The position numbers and the translations under genes are program-made. This document shows positions 17,726 to 26,640 of a DNA stretch of 41,261 bases, one piece after another. Location of the stretch: positions 1 to 41,261 of the forward strand of contig NZ_JAEDAJ010000017.1 in the NCBI RefSeq assembly GCF_016623465.1. The letters run 5' to 3'. Positions within the stretch are counted from its first letter, which is position 1; each line of letters starts with the position of its first letter. The stretch is from Brachybacterium halotolerans. GTDB lineage: Bacteria > Actinomycetota > Actinomycetes > Actinomycetales > Dermabacteraceae. The notes under the pieces are model-generated. The model was not told where the DNA came from. It saw nothing but the letters and a program-made list of their open reading frames with translations, and did not search any database.

Positions 17726-18795
17726 CCACAGCCGCCCTCTGGAGGACCCTGCGCGAGCGCTGGTGGCTGCTCGCCGCGGGCGCCGTCATCGGACTGATCG
17801 GCGGACTGATCGTGAACGCCGCCCTGCCGCACTCCTACGAGTCCAAGGGCCAGATCCTGGTCGAGGCGGACGCCGCGCAGTCCGCGGAGGTCACGCAGAA
17901 CCTCCCCACGTACCTCGAGCTCGCCACGGCCGACAGCACCGTCACGAAGATCTCGAAGCTCATGGGCGAGAGGATGGCCGCCGCCGACGTGGCGTCGTCC
18001 GTGTCCGTGACCTCCCCGGAGAACACCTCGATCATCGAGGTCACCGCCGAGGACGAGGATCCGGCGACCGCGCAGAGGCTCTCCTCCGCCGCGGCGACCG
18101 CGCTGTCGGAGAACATCGGCGACGGCAAGGACAAGGGGGTGTCCGCGTCGGTCGTGCTCAAGCCGGCCGTCCCCTCCAGCCCGTCCTCGCCCAACCCGGT
18201 GATCATCGCGCCGATCGGCCTGGTCGTCGGCCTGCTGGCGGGGCTCGTCGCCGCGCTGGCGCTGAACGGCCGCGACCGGCGCCCGCGCCGGATCGACGAC
18301 GCCGCGGACGCCGCCGAGGCGCCCGTCCTCGCCGTCCTCGGCTCCTCCGAGCACGGGCTCGCCGCGGAGGCCGCGGAGCAGGGGCGCCCCCGCACGCTGC
18401 AGGGGCTCGCCGGCGCGATCCACGGCCTGGACGGGGCGCCCGGAGCACGGACGACGCTGCTCGGCATCGACGGCGCACCCGTCGGCCGGCTCGCGGAGGG
18501 GCTCTCGGAGGAGGGCCTCGCCGTGCGCACGATCGACCTCGACGCCGACGCCGACGTCCTCGTCGCGATGGGGGACGACGAGGCGACGATCCTGGTCGGC
18601 GCGGCCGGCGCCCGGGTCAGCAGGTTCGCACGGGGGGCCGCGATGGCCCGTTGGAGGGGGAAGCGGCTCGACGGAGTGGTGATGCTCGCGGACGGGTCGG
18701 AAGAGCGCCTCGACGAGGTCGGGGAATCGGAGAAGCACGAGGCGGCGGGGGAACTGCCGCACGAGGGGGAAGAGAACGATGGCAGGCGCATCTGA
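17722..18795 (+). CDS. Wzz/CapA-type chain-length protein with degenerate BY-kinase-like tail
   Basis: This 357-aa protein has two TM helices (about 13-34 and 161-183) flanking an extracytoplasmic Wzz domain (SYESKGQILVEADAAQSAEV through EVTAEDEDPATAQRLSSAAA), the pattern of polysaccharide co-polymerases that set polymer length. The cytoplasmic tail (about 184-357) follows the order of a bacterial tyrosine kinase (PVLAVLG, RTLQGLAGAI, TTLLGIDGAPVGRLAEGL, VRTIDLDAD, RLDGVVMLAD), but the Walker A lysine and serine are absent and the region is shortened. I infer a dead kinase fold. Start ATG overlaps the previous stop as ATGA with GGAG upstream; the 3' end overlaps the next gene by 17 nt. Confidence 0.85.
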   Translation: MTTAALWRTLRERWWLLAAGAVIGLIGGLIVNAALPHSYESKGQILVEADAAQSAEVTQNLPTYLELATADSTVTKISKLMGERMAAADVASSVSVTSPENTSIIEVTAEDEDPATAQRLSSAAATALSENIGDGKDKGVSASVVLKPAVPSSPSSPNPVIIAPIGLVVGLLAGLVAALALNGRDRRPRRIDDAADAAEAPVLAVLGSSEHGLAAEAAEQGRPRTLQGLAGAIHGLDGAPGARTTLLGIDGAPVGRLAEGLSEEGLAVRTIDLDADADVLVAMGDDEATILVGAAGARVSRFARGAAMARWRGKRLDGVVMLADGSEERLDEVGESEKHEAAGELPHEGEENDGRRI

Positions 18796-20827
18796 AGCAC
18801 TCGAGGACGAGCAGAACCGGGGCACCACGCTCTGGCCCCGCCGGTTCACGCAGGCGGGGATCGAGCGCAACACCCCGTGGGTGGTGGCGCTCGTGCTGGG
18901 CGCGTGCGATCTGGTGATGTGGGCGCTCGGCTGGCTGGTGGCCGATCTGCTGCTGCCGGGCGTCGTGCTCGTCCCGGCGCTCGTCCTCGCCCTGGTCTCG
19001 ATCGCCGTGCAGTTCATCGCCGGTGCGCTGCTGGGCGTGTACCGGCACCGGTACATCGTCGGCTCCGTCGGCGAGCTGCGCACCGTCGCGCTGGCCTCGG
19101 CCATCTCGGCGATCGCGGCGGCCCTGGGCTCCCTCGCCTTCGCCGGCGACCGCTTCTTCGGCGGCGTCCTGCTGGCCTGGCTCGCGGCCCTGGTGCTCAT
19201 GATCGGCGCCCGCCAGGCGCTCCGCATGGCCTTCGACCGCGAGCGCGCGCCGCGCGATGCGCAGGACGTGGTCATCGTGGGCGCCGGGATCCTCGGCGCC
19301 TCGCTCATCGACCACCTGCTCAGCGACAAGCACAGCAAGTACCGCCCCGTCGCGCTCGTGGACGATGACCTCGCCAAGCGCGCCATGGTGGTCCGCGGCG
19401 TCCCCGTGCGGGGCCGCACCATGGACCTGGCCCGGGTCCTGGACGAGACCGGGGCCGACGGCGCGATCGTCGCGATCTCCGAGGCCGACTCCGATCTGTT
19501 CTCCCGCCTGGCCGATCAGGTCGACACGAGCGCCCGCTGGGTGCGGACGGTCCCGACGTTCAGCGAGATGCTCACGCGCGACAGCATCGGCCGACTGGTC
19601 GATCTGGACGTGGAGGACCTGGTGGGCCGCCCGATCACTCCCCCGGACACCTCCGCCGCGCGCGAGGTGATCGCGGGCCGACGAGTGCTGGTCACCGGTG
19701 CCGGCGGCTCGATCGGGTCCGAGCTGTGCCGCCAGATCAAGAAGCTCGAGCCCGTGGCCCTGGTCATGCTCGATCGCGACGAGTCCGCGCTGCACGCTCT
19801 CTCGATGTCCCTGCAGGGCAGCGCCCTGCTCGACCAGCCCGAGTACGTGCTCGCGGACATCCGCGACCGCGAGGCCCTCGACGCGGTCTTCACCGAGCAC
19901 CGCCCGGAGGTCGTCTTCCACGCGGCCGCGCTCAAGCACCTGCCGATGCTCGAGCGCTTCCCCGCCGAGGGATGGAAGACCAACGTGCACGGCAGCCGCA
20001 ACGTCATCGACGCCGCGGAGCAGCACGGCGTGGAGCGCTTCGTGAACGTCTCGACCGACAAGGCCGCGCGCCCCACGTCGATCCTCGGCGCCTCCAAGCG
20101 GGTCGCCGAGGGCCTCACCACCGACGCCGCCGACCGCACCGGTCGCCGCTACGTGAGCGTGCGCTTCGGCAACGTGATCGGGTCGCGGGGCTCCGCGATC
20201 CCCGCCTTCGGCCAGCAGATCCGCAACGGCGGCCCCGTCACCGTCACGCACAAGGACGTCACCCGCTACTTCATGACGATCCCCGAGGCGTGCCAGCTGG
20301 TGCTGTTCGCGCTCTCCGTGGGCCGCAGCGGCGAGACCCTCGTGCTCGAGATGGGCGAGCCGGTGAAGATCGTGGACATCGCCCGGCGCATGATCTCCCT
20401 CGCCGGGGTCTCCTGCGAGATCGTCTTCACGGGCCTGCGCCCCGGGGAGAAGCTCGCCGAGGAGCTCTTCACGCCCGACGAGAACACTGTTCTCACCCGC
20501 AGCGGGCGCGTGTGGCACGTGCGCAACGAGCCGATCGCCGAGGGCGCCCTGCCCGCGCCGGCGGCGCCCGAGAGCGCCATCGACGCCTTCTACACGCAGG
20601 TGCTCGCCGAGAACGACCTGCACCAGGTCGTCGAGGGGTCGCCCGTCGTTCCGCCCGACGCCGACGCCGGCACGACGGCGCGCGCGCCTGAGCCGGCGCC
20701 CGCGCCCGCGCCGGCGCCCGGGCCCGCGGGCGCGCAGGTCGCGGTGCCCGAGACCCCCGCGACCGCGCGCACCCCGCAGATCGCCGCGGCGACGAGCGCC
20801 GATGGACCCCAGGAGATGACGAAGTGA
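18779..20827 (+). CDS. CapD/PglF-like nucleotide-sugar 4,6-dehydratase/epimerase
   Basis: This 682-aa membrane-bound enzyme has four N-terminal TM helices (about 35-135), a first Rossmann-like domain (DVVIVGAGILGASLIDHLL, about 160-280) and an SDR catalytic domain from residue 300 with VLVTGAGGSIGSELCRQI, ADIRDREAL, HAAALKHLPMLE and STDKAARPTSILGASKR. This is the FlaA1/WbpM/PglF build; those enzymes convert UDP-HexNAc to the 4-keto-6-deoxy form. With the aminotransferase next to it, it probably makes a 4-amino-6-deoxy sugar donor. The C-terminal 65 residues are Ala/Pro-rich (APAPAPAPG), unlike the catalytic part. It starts inside the previous gene and its stop overlaps the next start as GTGA. 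Confidence 0.92.
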   Translation: MAGASEALEDEQNRGTTLWPRRFTQAGIERNTPWVVALVLGACDLVMWALGWLVADLLLPGVVLVPALVLALVSIAVQFIAGALLGVYRHRYIVGSVGELRTVALASAISAIAAALGSLAFAGDRFFGGVLLAWLAALVLMIGARQALRMAFDRERAPRDAQDVVIVGAGILGASLIDHLLSDKHSKYRPVALVDDDLAKRAMVVRGVPVRGRTMDLARVLDETGADGAIVAISEADSDLFSRLADQVDTSARWVRTVPTFSEMLTRDSIGRLVDLDVEDLVGRPITPPDTSAAREVIAGRRVLVTGAGGSIGSELCRQIKKLEPVALVMLDRDESALHALSMSLQGSALLDQPEYVLADIRDREALDAVFTEHRPEVVFHAAALKHLPMLERFPAEGWKTNVHGSRNVIDAAEQHGVERFVNVSTDKAARPTSILGASKRVAEGLTTDAADRTGRRYVSVRFGNVIGSRGSAIPAFGQQIRNGGPVTVTHKDVTRYFMTIPEACQLVLFALSVGRSGETLVLEMGEPVKIVDIARRMISLAGVSCEIVFTGLRPGEKLAEELFTPDENTVLTRSGRVWHVRNEPIAEGALPAPAAPESAIDAFYTQVLAENDLHQVVEGSPVVPPDADAGTTARAPEPAPAPAPAPGPAGAQVAVPETPATARTPQIAAATSADGPQEMTK

Positions 20828-21981
20828 CCGCACGCATCCCCCTGTCGGTGCCCACGATCGGCACGCGCGAGCGCGAGCTGCTGCTGGAGGCCGTGGACTC
20901 GGGCTGGATCGCCCCCGCCGGGCCGCAGCTCGACGCCTTCGAGGCCGCGCTCGCCGAGCGCACCGGGAGGCGCCGCGCCGTGGCCCTCTCCTCGGGGACG
21001 GCCGCGATGCACCTGGCCCTGCGCGTGGCCGGCGTGGGCCCGGGCGACCTCGTGATCTGCCCCTCGCTGACCTTCATCGCCACGGCCAGCGGCATCGTCG
21101 CCTGCGGGGCGACACCCTGGTTCGTGGACTGCGACGAGACCGGCGTCCTCGACCCGGCCCTCGTCGAGCAGGCGCTCACGGAGGCGGAGTCGCGCGGCGC
21201 CCGCGTGCGGGCCGTCGTGCCCGTCGACCTCTACGGCCGGATCGCCGACCACGGGAGGCTCGGCGAGATCGCGCGCGCCCACGGCGCGCAGCTCGTCGTC
21301 GATGCGGCGGAGTCCCTGGGTTCGGTGCGCGAGGGCCGCCCGGCCGGGAGCGAGGGCATCACCGCGGCGCTCTCGTTCAACGGCAACAAGATCATCACGG
21401 CCTCCTCCGGCGGCGCCGTGGTCACGGACGACGACGCCCTCGCCGACCACGCCCGCAAGCTCGCCACGCAGGCCCGCGAGCCCGTCCCGTACTACCAGCA
21501 CGAGGAGGTCGGCACGAACTACCGGCTCTCGAACATCCTGGCCGCGATCGGGCTCGCGCAGCTGGAGCGGCTGGACGAGTTCTGCGCGGTCCGCCGCGCG
21601 CACCGTGCGGCGTACGAGCAGATGGCCGCCGATCTCCCGGGCATCACCGTGCTCGGCGGCGGCGATCCCGGCAGCAACGCCTGGCTGACCTCGATCGTCG
21701 TCGACGAGCAGGTCGCGGGGATCGACACCGCGGGCATCGGCGAGGCCCTCGCCGCCCACGACATCGAGTCGCGGCCCGTCTTCAAGCCGATGCATCTGCA
21801 GCCGGTCTTCGCCGACGAGTCCGCGTTCCCCCGCACGATCACGGGGGTCGCCGAGCGCCTGTACCGCACCGGCCTCAGCCTCCCGAGCTCGCCCGCGTCC
21901 TCCGCCGACGACATCGCCGAGGTCTGCGAGCGCATCCGCGCGACGGTGCCCGCGCGTCCCGCGCGGTCGGCAGCCGTCTGA
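20824..21981 (+). CDS. DegT/DnrJ/EryC1/StrS aminotransferase
   Basis: This 385-aa PLP enzyme transfers an amino group to a keto sugar nucleotide. The family features are clear: AVALSSGTAAMHLAL, PSLTFIATASGIVACGATPWFVD, VVPVDLYGRIAD, and LSFNGNKIITASSGGAVVT with the PLP lysine at K189, followed by GTNYRLSNILAAIGLAQLE and SRPVFKPMHLQPVF. The sequence is close in style to PglE/LegC-type enzymes that act on UDP-4-keto sugars made by PglF-type dehydratases, which is the gene just upstream. The start is GTG, overlapping the preceding stop, with AGGAG 8-9 nt upstream. No N-acetyltransferase of the PglD kind lies in the window. Confidence 0.93.
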   Translation: MTARIPLSVPTIGTRERELLLEAVDSGWIAPAGPQLDAFEAALAERTGRRRAVALSSGTAAMHLALRVAGVGPGDLVICPSLTFIATASGIVACGATPWFVDCDETGVLDPALVEQALTEAESRGARVRAVVPVDLYGRIADHGRLGEIARAHGAQLVVDAAESLGSVREGRPAGSEGITAALSFNGNKIITASSGGAVVTDDDALADHARKLATQAREPVPYYQHEEVGTNYRLSNILAAIGLAQLERLDEFCAVRRAHRAAYEQMAADLPGITVLGGGDPGSNAWLTSIVVDEQVAGIDTAGIGEALAAHDIESRPVFKPMHLQPVFADESAFPRTITGVAERLYRTGLSLPSSPASSADDIAEVCERIRATVPARPARSAAV

Positions 21982-23363
21982 TGCAGGATTCCCGAACCTC
22001 CGATCCGTCCGTCGGGCCACCGGAGACCAGCAGGCCCGACACGGCGAGGAGCGGCGACATGCCAGAACAGGCCGACCCTCCGGGCCGCGGCAAGCCCGAT
22101 TCCGCGAAGCGCGTGAGCACGGACGTGCTCGCCATCGGCCTGGGCTACCTCGCCTCGTTCGCCTACCCGCTGGTCTCGCTCCCGTACCTGGGGCGGGTGA
22201 TGGGGGCCTCGGAGCTCGGCCACCTGATGTTCGCCCTGGCGGTCCTGCAGATCGTCAAGAGCGTCGTCGACTTCGGCTTCGACCAGTCCTCGCTGCGCAG
22301 CATCGCCGTCTCGGCGTCCACCGCCGAGCGCTCCCGCGTGGCGGCCGAGACCCTCGCGGCCAAACTGCTCATCTGGACGGCCTGCACGCTCGTGCTGATG
22401 TCCACGGTGCTGATCGTCCCCGGGCTGCGGGAGCGGTGGCTGATGTACGCCGTGGGCCTGCTCCTCATCGGACTCGGCGAGATGTACCCCAGCTGGTTCC
22501 TGCAGGGCACCGGGCGGGTCAAGGAGTTCGCACTGCTCACGGCGGTCTCCCGCCTGATCTCGCTGGGCCTGCTGCTGCTCACGGTGAACTCCGCGGACGA
22601 CATGGTCCTCGCGATGCTGTGGCAGCAGTTCCCCTTCGCCCTCTCCGCTCTCGTCGGCTGGTTCATGCTGCGGGTCGTGTGGAAGGAGGCGCACTGGGTC
22701 GTCCCCCGCTGGGCGGGAGTGAGCGGGACCATCCGGGACTCCTGGCCCCTGTTCATCTCGAGCGTCGCGTTCCTGCTGATGAGCACCGTGAACACCGTGG
22801 TGCTGGGCGTCCTCTCGACCTCCCGTCAGGTCGCGTTCTTCGGCGCCGGCGAGCGCTTCAGCAACGCGGCCCGCGGCGTGATGTACGGCGTCACCGGCGC
22901 GATGCTCCCGCGGATGACCCGCGAGGACGCGGGCGCCCGCTCGATCCAGCGCCTGATCAGCACGGGCATCGTCCTGGCGTACACGTGCGCCGGGATCATG
23001 CTCATCGTCGCCTCGCCCTGGTTCGTGCCGTGGTACCTGGGCGAGGGCTTCGACCCGACGATCACCGTCATGCAGCTGATGGGCATCGCGCTGCTCCCCG
23101 TGGGGCTGAGCTCGATGCTCGCGCTGCGCGCCACGGCCAACCATCGCTTCCGCGACGTCGGACGCATCTCCATGACCGGCGCCCTGCTGCACCTGGCGCT
23201 GCTGATCCCCGCCAGCTGGCTGTGGGGTGCGGTGGGCGCCTCGGCCGCACTCATCGCCTCCGAGGTGCTGCTGGCGGCCCTCTACATCCGCGACCTCGTC
23301 CAGCGGCGGCGCGCCGCCGCGAGCGCAGTGCCCGCCCCTGATCCTGAGGAGGATCCCTCATGA
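21981..23363 (+). CDS. Wzx-type polysaccharide flippase
   Basis: This protein has 12-14 TM helices and the pattern of the MOP-superfamily exporters: VLAIGLGYLASFAYPLVSLPYLGRVMGASELGHL near the N-terminus, YPSWFLQGTGR in the middle and AFFGAGERFSNAARG later. It is expected to flip the lipid-linked repeat unit to the outer face. Two starts are possible. The ATG at 21981 shares one base with the upstream stop (TGATG) but has no Shine-Dalgarno; the in-frame ATG at 22059 has GAGGAG 7 nt before it and would drop 26 disordered residues. I list the longer form, though the site at 22059 is better supported by its ribosome binding site. Confidence 0.9.
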   Translation: MQDSRTSDPSVGPPETSRPDTARSGDMPEQADPPGRGKPDSAKRVSTDVLAIGLGYLASFAYPLVSLPYLGRVMGASELGHLMFALAVLQIVKSVVDFGFDQSSLRSIAVSASTAERSRVAAETLAAKLLIWTACTLVLMSTVLIVPGLRERWLMYAVGLLLIGLGEMYPSWFLQGTGRVKEFALLTAVSRLISLGLLLLTVNSADDMVLAMLWQQFPFALSALVGWFMLRVVWKEAHWVVPRWAGVSGTIRDSWPLFISSVAFLLMSTVNTVVLGVLSTSRQVAFFGAGERFSNAARGVMYGVTGAMLPRMTREDAGARSIQRLISTGIVLAYTCAGIMLIVASPWFVPWYLGEGFDPTITVMQLMGIALLPVGLSSMLALRATANHRFRDVGRISMTGALLHLALLIPASWLWGAVGASAALIASEVLLAALYIRDLVQRRRAAASAVPAPDPEEDPS

Positions 23364-24337
23364 ACGACAAGCCCCGCGTCAGCGTCGTCATCGCCGCCTA
23401 CGAAGCCGGATCCGTGGTCGGCACCGCCCTGCAGAGCGTGCTCGACCAGACGATGGAGGACTTCGAGGTCCTCGTGATCGACGACGGGTCCACGAAGGAT
23501 CCCGTCCCCTCCGATCTCTCCTCGGACCCCCGCGTGCGGCTCGAGTGGAAGCCGGAGAACGGGGGCCATCCGAGCGTCACGAACTGGGGCCTGGACCGTG
23601 CCCGCGGCGAGTGGATGACCTGGGTGGACGCCGACGACCAGATCGCTCCGCGCTTCCTCGAGGTGATGCTCGACGCCGGCGAGGCCGCCGGGGCCGACAT
23701 CGTCGTCGCGCCCACCGCCTACGTGCGGGACGGCCACCAGGTGGGCGTCTCCCCGTGGGATCCCCCGGAGGGTCCGATCAGCGGCGCCGAGGCCCTGCGG
23801 CGCGCGATCCACGGGGAGTTCCCGCTCTCCCAGCACATCCTCTACCGCCGCCCGGTCACGCGGGCCGACGAGGGCCTCGTCTACGCGGACTACCTCTTCG
23901 CCCGCGAGGAGCTGAGCCGCGCCGGGACGGTGGCGTTCACCGACGAGCCCTGCTACCGGTACGTCATCCACTCCGACTCGGTCACGGGCAGCCTCCGCGA
24001 GAGCATCTTCGACCTCCCGGCGCTGGTCGACATGGTCCAGCCGGTCCTGGTGCGTACCTTCGGCGAGCCCGAGGCCTCGGAGCTGCGCACCGTGCACGAG
24101 CGGCACGTCGTCACCCACCTGCTGCACGCGGCGGCCCGCGAGAAGACGGACTCCCCCCTGCGCCGCCGGGTCCGCGCGTGGTGCCGCAGCCGCATGAGCG
24201 TCGCCGGCGTGCGCGCCCTCCTCGCCGAGGGACACCGCTCCGAGGCCGCCTCCTGGTCCCTCGCGCTGGTCTCCATGCCGCTGCACCAGGCGGCCTACGG
24301 CGCCTACGACCGCGTGAAGGACCTGCGGCGGCGCTGA
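23360..24337 (+). CDS. glycosyltransferase family 2 (GT-A)
   Basis: This 325-aa glycosyltransferase is the last gene of the overlapping operon. It begins with the GT2 nucleotide-binding pattern VSVVIAAYEAGSVVGTALQSVLDQT, then FEVLVIDDGST, and has the metal-binding acidic motif WVDADDQIAP (D90, D92, D93). GT2 enzymes are inverting and use nucleotide-sugar donors. A strong GAGGAGG site precedes the ATG, which overlaps the flippase stop as ATGA. The C-terminal third (about 220-325) is Arg-rich and probably helical, with no recognised domain. Confidence 0.92.
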   Translation: MNDKPRVSVVIAAYEAGSVVGTALQSVLDQTMEDFEVLVIDDGSTKDPVPSDLSSDPRVRLEWKPENGGHPSVTNWGLDRARGEWMTWVDADDQIAPRFLEVMLDAGEAAGADIVVAPTAYVRDGHQVGVSPWDPPEGPISGAEALRRAIHGEFPLSQHILYRRPVTRADEGLVYADYLFAREELSRAGTVAFTDEPCYRYVIHSDSVTGSLRESIFDLPALVDMVQPVLVRTFGEPEASELRTVHERHVVTHLLHAAAREKTDSPLRRRVRAWCRSRMSVAGVRALLAEGHRSEAASWSLALVSMPLHQAAYGAYDRVKDLRRR

Positions 24338-24408
24338 CCCCTCCGGCCCCGGCGCGCCCGCCTCACCCCACTCCAGAACCCGTTCCTCCTCCATCCCCCG
24401 TCGCACCA

Positions 24409-24430
24409 GGAGCTCCACAGCCGGAGCTCC
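24409..24430. terminator. inverted repeat between GT2 and the PIG-L gene
   Basis: GGAGCTCC occurs twice, 6 nt apart, and because the unit is itself palindromic the two copies can form an 8-bp stem with a 6-nt loop. It ends 24 nt before the PIG-L start and 72 nt after the GT2 stop. It may end or attenuate the polysaccharide transcript. No T-tract follows. Confidence 0.4.
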
Positions 24431-24454
24431 GCACCCAGAGAAAGGCCCACCAGC

Positions 24455-25144
24455 GTGAGCAGCACCAGAGTCCTCGTCATCGCCCCGCATCCGGACGACG
24501 AAGTGCTGGGCTGCGGCGCGACCATCGCCCGCCTCGCCGACGCCGGGGCCGAGGTCACCGTCGCGATCGTGTGCTCGAACCTTCCTCCGCTGTACGAGGA
24601 GGGCGTCGCGCCCCGGATCGAGGCGGAGGCCCGGCGCGCGCACGCCGTCCTGGGCGTCCACGAGTCCGTGTTCCTCGACCTCGAGGCCGTGGAGCTCGCC
24701 CGCAACTCCGTGGCCCAGCTCAACGCCGGCCTCCAGGCGATCGTGGACCGGGTGAAGCCCGAGCTCGCGCTGATCCCGTTCCCCGACCGGCACGTGGACC
24801 ACAAGGCCGTGTTCGACGCCTCGATGGTGGTCACGCGTCCGGTCGGCGAGGGCCGGGGGATCCGCACCGTCGCCATGTACGAGACGATCTCCGAGACCTT
24901 CTGGAACGCCCCCGGCGCCGAGCCGACGTTCGCCCCGAACTGGACGGTGGACGTGACCTCGACGGTCCATCGCAAGACCGAGGCGTTCCGCTGCTTCGAC
25001 AGCCAGATCCAGGAGTTCCCCTCCGCCCGCTCGACGGAGGCGCTCGAGGCGCTCGCCCTGATGCGCGGGAGCCAGTCCTCGGTGCCCTACGCCGAGGCCT
25101 TCCAGATCGCCCGCATGCACACCCCGGCGTCGCTCGCGCTCTGA
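24455..25144 (+). CDS. PIG-L (LmbE-like) family deacetylase
   Basis: This 229-aa zinc hydrolase has the family motif APHPDDE (H12, D14, D15, E16) and the second site HVDH (H113, D115, H116). PIG-L enzymes remove N-acetyl groups from GlcNAc-containing substrates, for example GlcNAc-PI, MshB and BshB substrates or glycans. Its place right after the polysaccharide operon suggests that it deacetylates an amino sugar of that polymer or precursor, which is inference. The start is GTG at 24455 with AAAGG about 9 nt upstream. It is separated from the GT2 gene by 117 bp including an inverted repeat, so it may be transcribed with the operon or alone. Confidence 0.9.
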   Translation: MSSTRVLVIAPHPDDEVLGCGATIARLADAGAEVTVAIVCSNLPPLYEEGVAPRIEAEARRAHAVLGVHESVFLDLEAVELARNSVAQLNAGLQAIVDRVKPELALIPFPDRHVDHKAVFDASMVVTRPVGEGRGIRTVAMYETISETFWNAPGAEPTFAPNWTVDVTSTVHRKTEAFRCFDSQIQEFPSARSTEALEALALMRGSQSSVPYAEAFQIARMHTPASLAL

Positions 25145-25312
25145 GCCCGGGCGGACGAGCGCACGGGAGCCGGCCGGGTTCCGTCTCCTCCCCCGGTCTC
25201 GGAACGGTAACCGGCCCCGCCCGCCCCGTCGATGCGTCCGTTTCGTGGCGTACGCTCGATTCGTCGGCGCGCATCGAGAGTCGGGGAGCGCAGCCGCACC
25301 GGGAGGTGGCGC

Positions 25313-26400
25313 ATGCACATGCCATCCCGACCGGCCCGGATTCCGGACGACGCCGCATACCGGCACGAGGTGCTGCGCGCGCACGAGGACCTGCCCGCGG
25401 CGACCTCCCCCGACAATGACCGTCGCATGGTCCGAGACCCCGTGCTCGAGTCCTGGCGGCGCTCCCTGGACCTGCTCTTCCGCGATGCGGCGTCGCCCGT
25501 GCGCGCCGGCCTCTCCGGGGCCGAGCTCGCCGAGGCCCGCCGGCGCCACGCGTTCAGCGCCGTCCTCCCCCTGCTCCAGGAGCGTCTGATCGACCCGCGG
25601 TCGAGGACGGGATGCTGGTCGCCCTCGGTGACCAGCAGGGTCGTCTGCTGTGGCTCGAGGGTCCCTCGCGGCAGCGCACCCGCGCCGAGGACGTCGGCTT
25701 CACGGTCGGCGCCGACTGGTCCGAGGACGCCATCGGCACGAACGCCCCGGCGCTCGCCCTGGCGAGCGGCAGCGCGATCCAGGTGGCGGGTGCCGAGCAC
25801 TACGTCGAGGCGATCCAGGGGTGGAGCTGCAGCGCGGTCCCCCTCCTGGACCCGGCGACCGGCGAGGTCCTGGGGGTCATCGACGTCACCGGGGACGACT
25901 GCGCCGTCGGCCCGCTCGTGCTGCCCCTGCTGCGGGCCGCCGCCCGTGCCGTCCAGGCGGAGCTGCCGCAGCGCGAGGACGACGGCGCGGACACCGCCCC
26001 CGTGCCCCGATTCCAGCGGGCCGACGCGGACCCGCGCACCGGCGATCTCGAGCTGCTGATCACCGGCCGGCGTACGGCCCTGATCCGGCGCGGCCGCGTC
26101 ACGGCGTGCCTGTCGGGACGGCACGCGGAGCTGCTGACCCTTCTGCACCTGCATTCCGACGGCATGGGGGCGGGCGAGCTCGCGGAGTCCCTGTACGGGT
26201 CGCTCGACGCCGTGGGCACGGTGCGCGCCGAGGTGCTGCGCCTGCGCCGCGTCCTCGAGGGTTTCACGGGCGATGCGCTGACGCTCGGCTCGCGCCCCTA
26301 CCGCCTGCAGGGAGAGCTCGGCAGCGATCTGCTGCGCACGCGCGCCGAGGCCCTCAAGGCGGAGGGGCAGGAGGAGCGGACGGGCGCGGACGTCCGCTGA
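25313..26400 (+). pseudogene. frameshifted GAF-domain transcriptional regulator
   Basis: Two frames together make one actinobacterial GAF-type regulator. The first part begins at ATG 25313 (GGAGG 6 nt upstream) and reads HEVLRAHEDLPAA, VLESWRRSLDLL and HAFSAVLPLLQERLIDP. Near 25592-25603 the match moves to the next frame, which continues as VEDGMLVALGDQQGRLLWLEG, WSEDAIGTNAPALALA, IQGWSCSAVPLLDPATGEVLGVID and a C-terminal helical DNA-binding-like part to 26400. One base appears to be missing in CCCGCGGTCG. The first frame stays open to 26059 and the second has an ATG at 25612, so partial products are possible. It is either a real pseudogene or a sequencing error; both halves keep normal coding character. 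Family members often sit near aldehyde dehydrogenases; none is present here. Confidence 0.82.
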
Positions 26401-26536
26401 GATCCCGGAACCCGACCGCCACCGCCGCCGCACAAGGCCGTGACCAGCGGGAAGAGCGTCCTGTTGCTCTGCGTCACCCGGGCGATCACGTCCGTGCAAC
26501 CTTCGTGCAACGTGCCGCGGCATATGTTTCGAGCAA

Positions 26537-26623
26537 CCGACGACGGCCGGCAGGCGCGCTGCCCCCGAAGCGCCCCAGCCACGCCCCCGCCTCAGCTGGA
26601 CCCCCACCTGCGGCCGTCGTCGG
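26537..26623. repeat. 13-bp inverted repeat between convergent genes
   Basis: CCGACGACGGCCG at 26537-26549 is matched exactly by its reverse complement at 26611-26623, with 61 bp between. It lies in the 240-bp spacer between the ends of the GAF regulator and the MFS gene, 18 bp from the latter. It could serve as a long-loop terminator. The same spacer has two copies of CGTGCAAC (26493-26500 and 26504-26511). No gene is visible there. Confidence 0.5.
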
Positions 26624-26640
26624 AGCCCCCGAGGTCCGCC

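Noticed and set aside
14020..25144. Mobile genomic island carrying the polysaccharide genes
   Set aside because: No integrase, transposase, tRNA or flanking direct repeats were seen, and base composition is like the surroundings.
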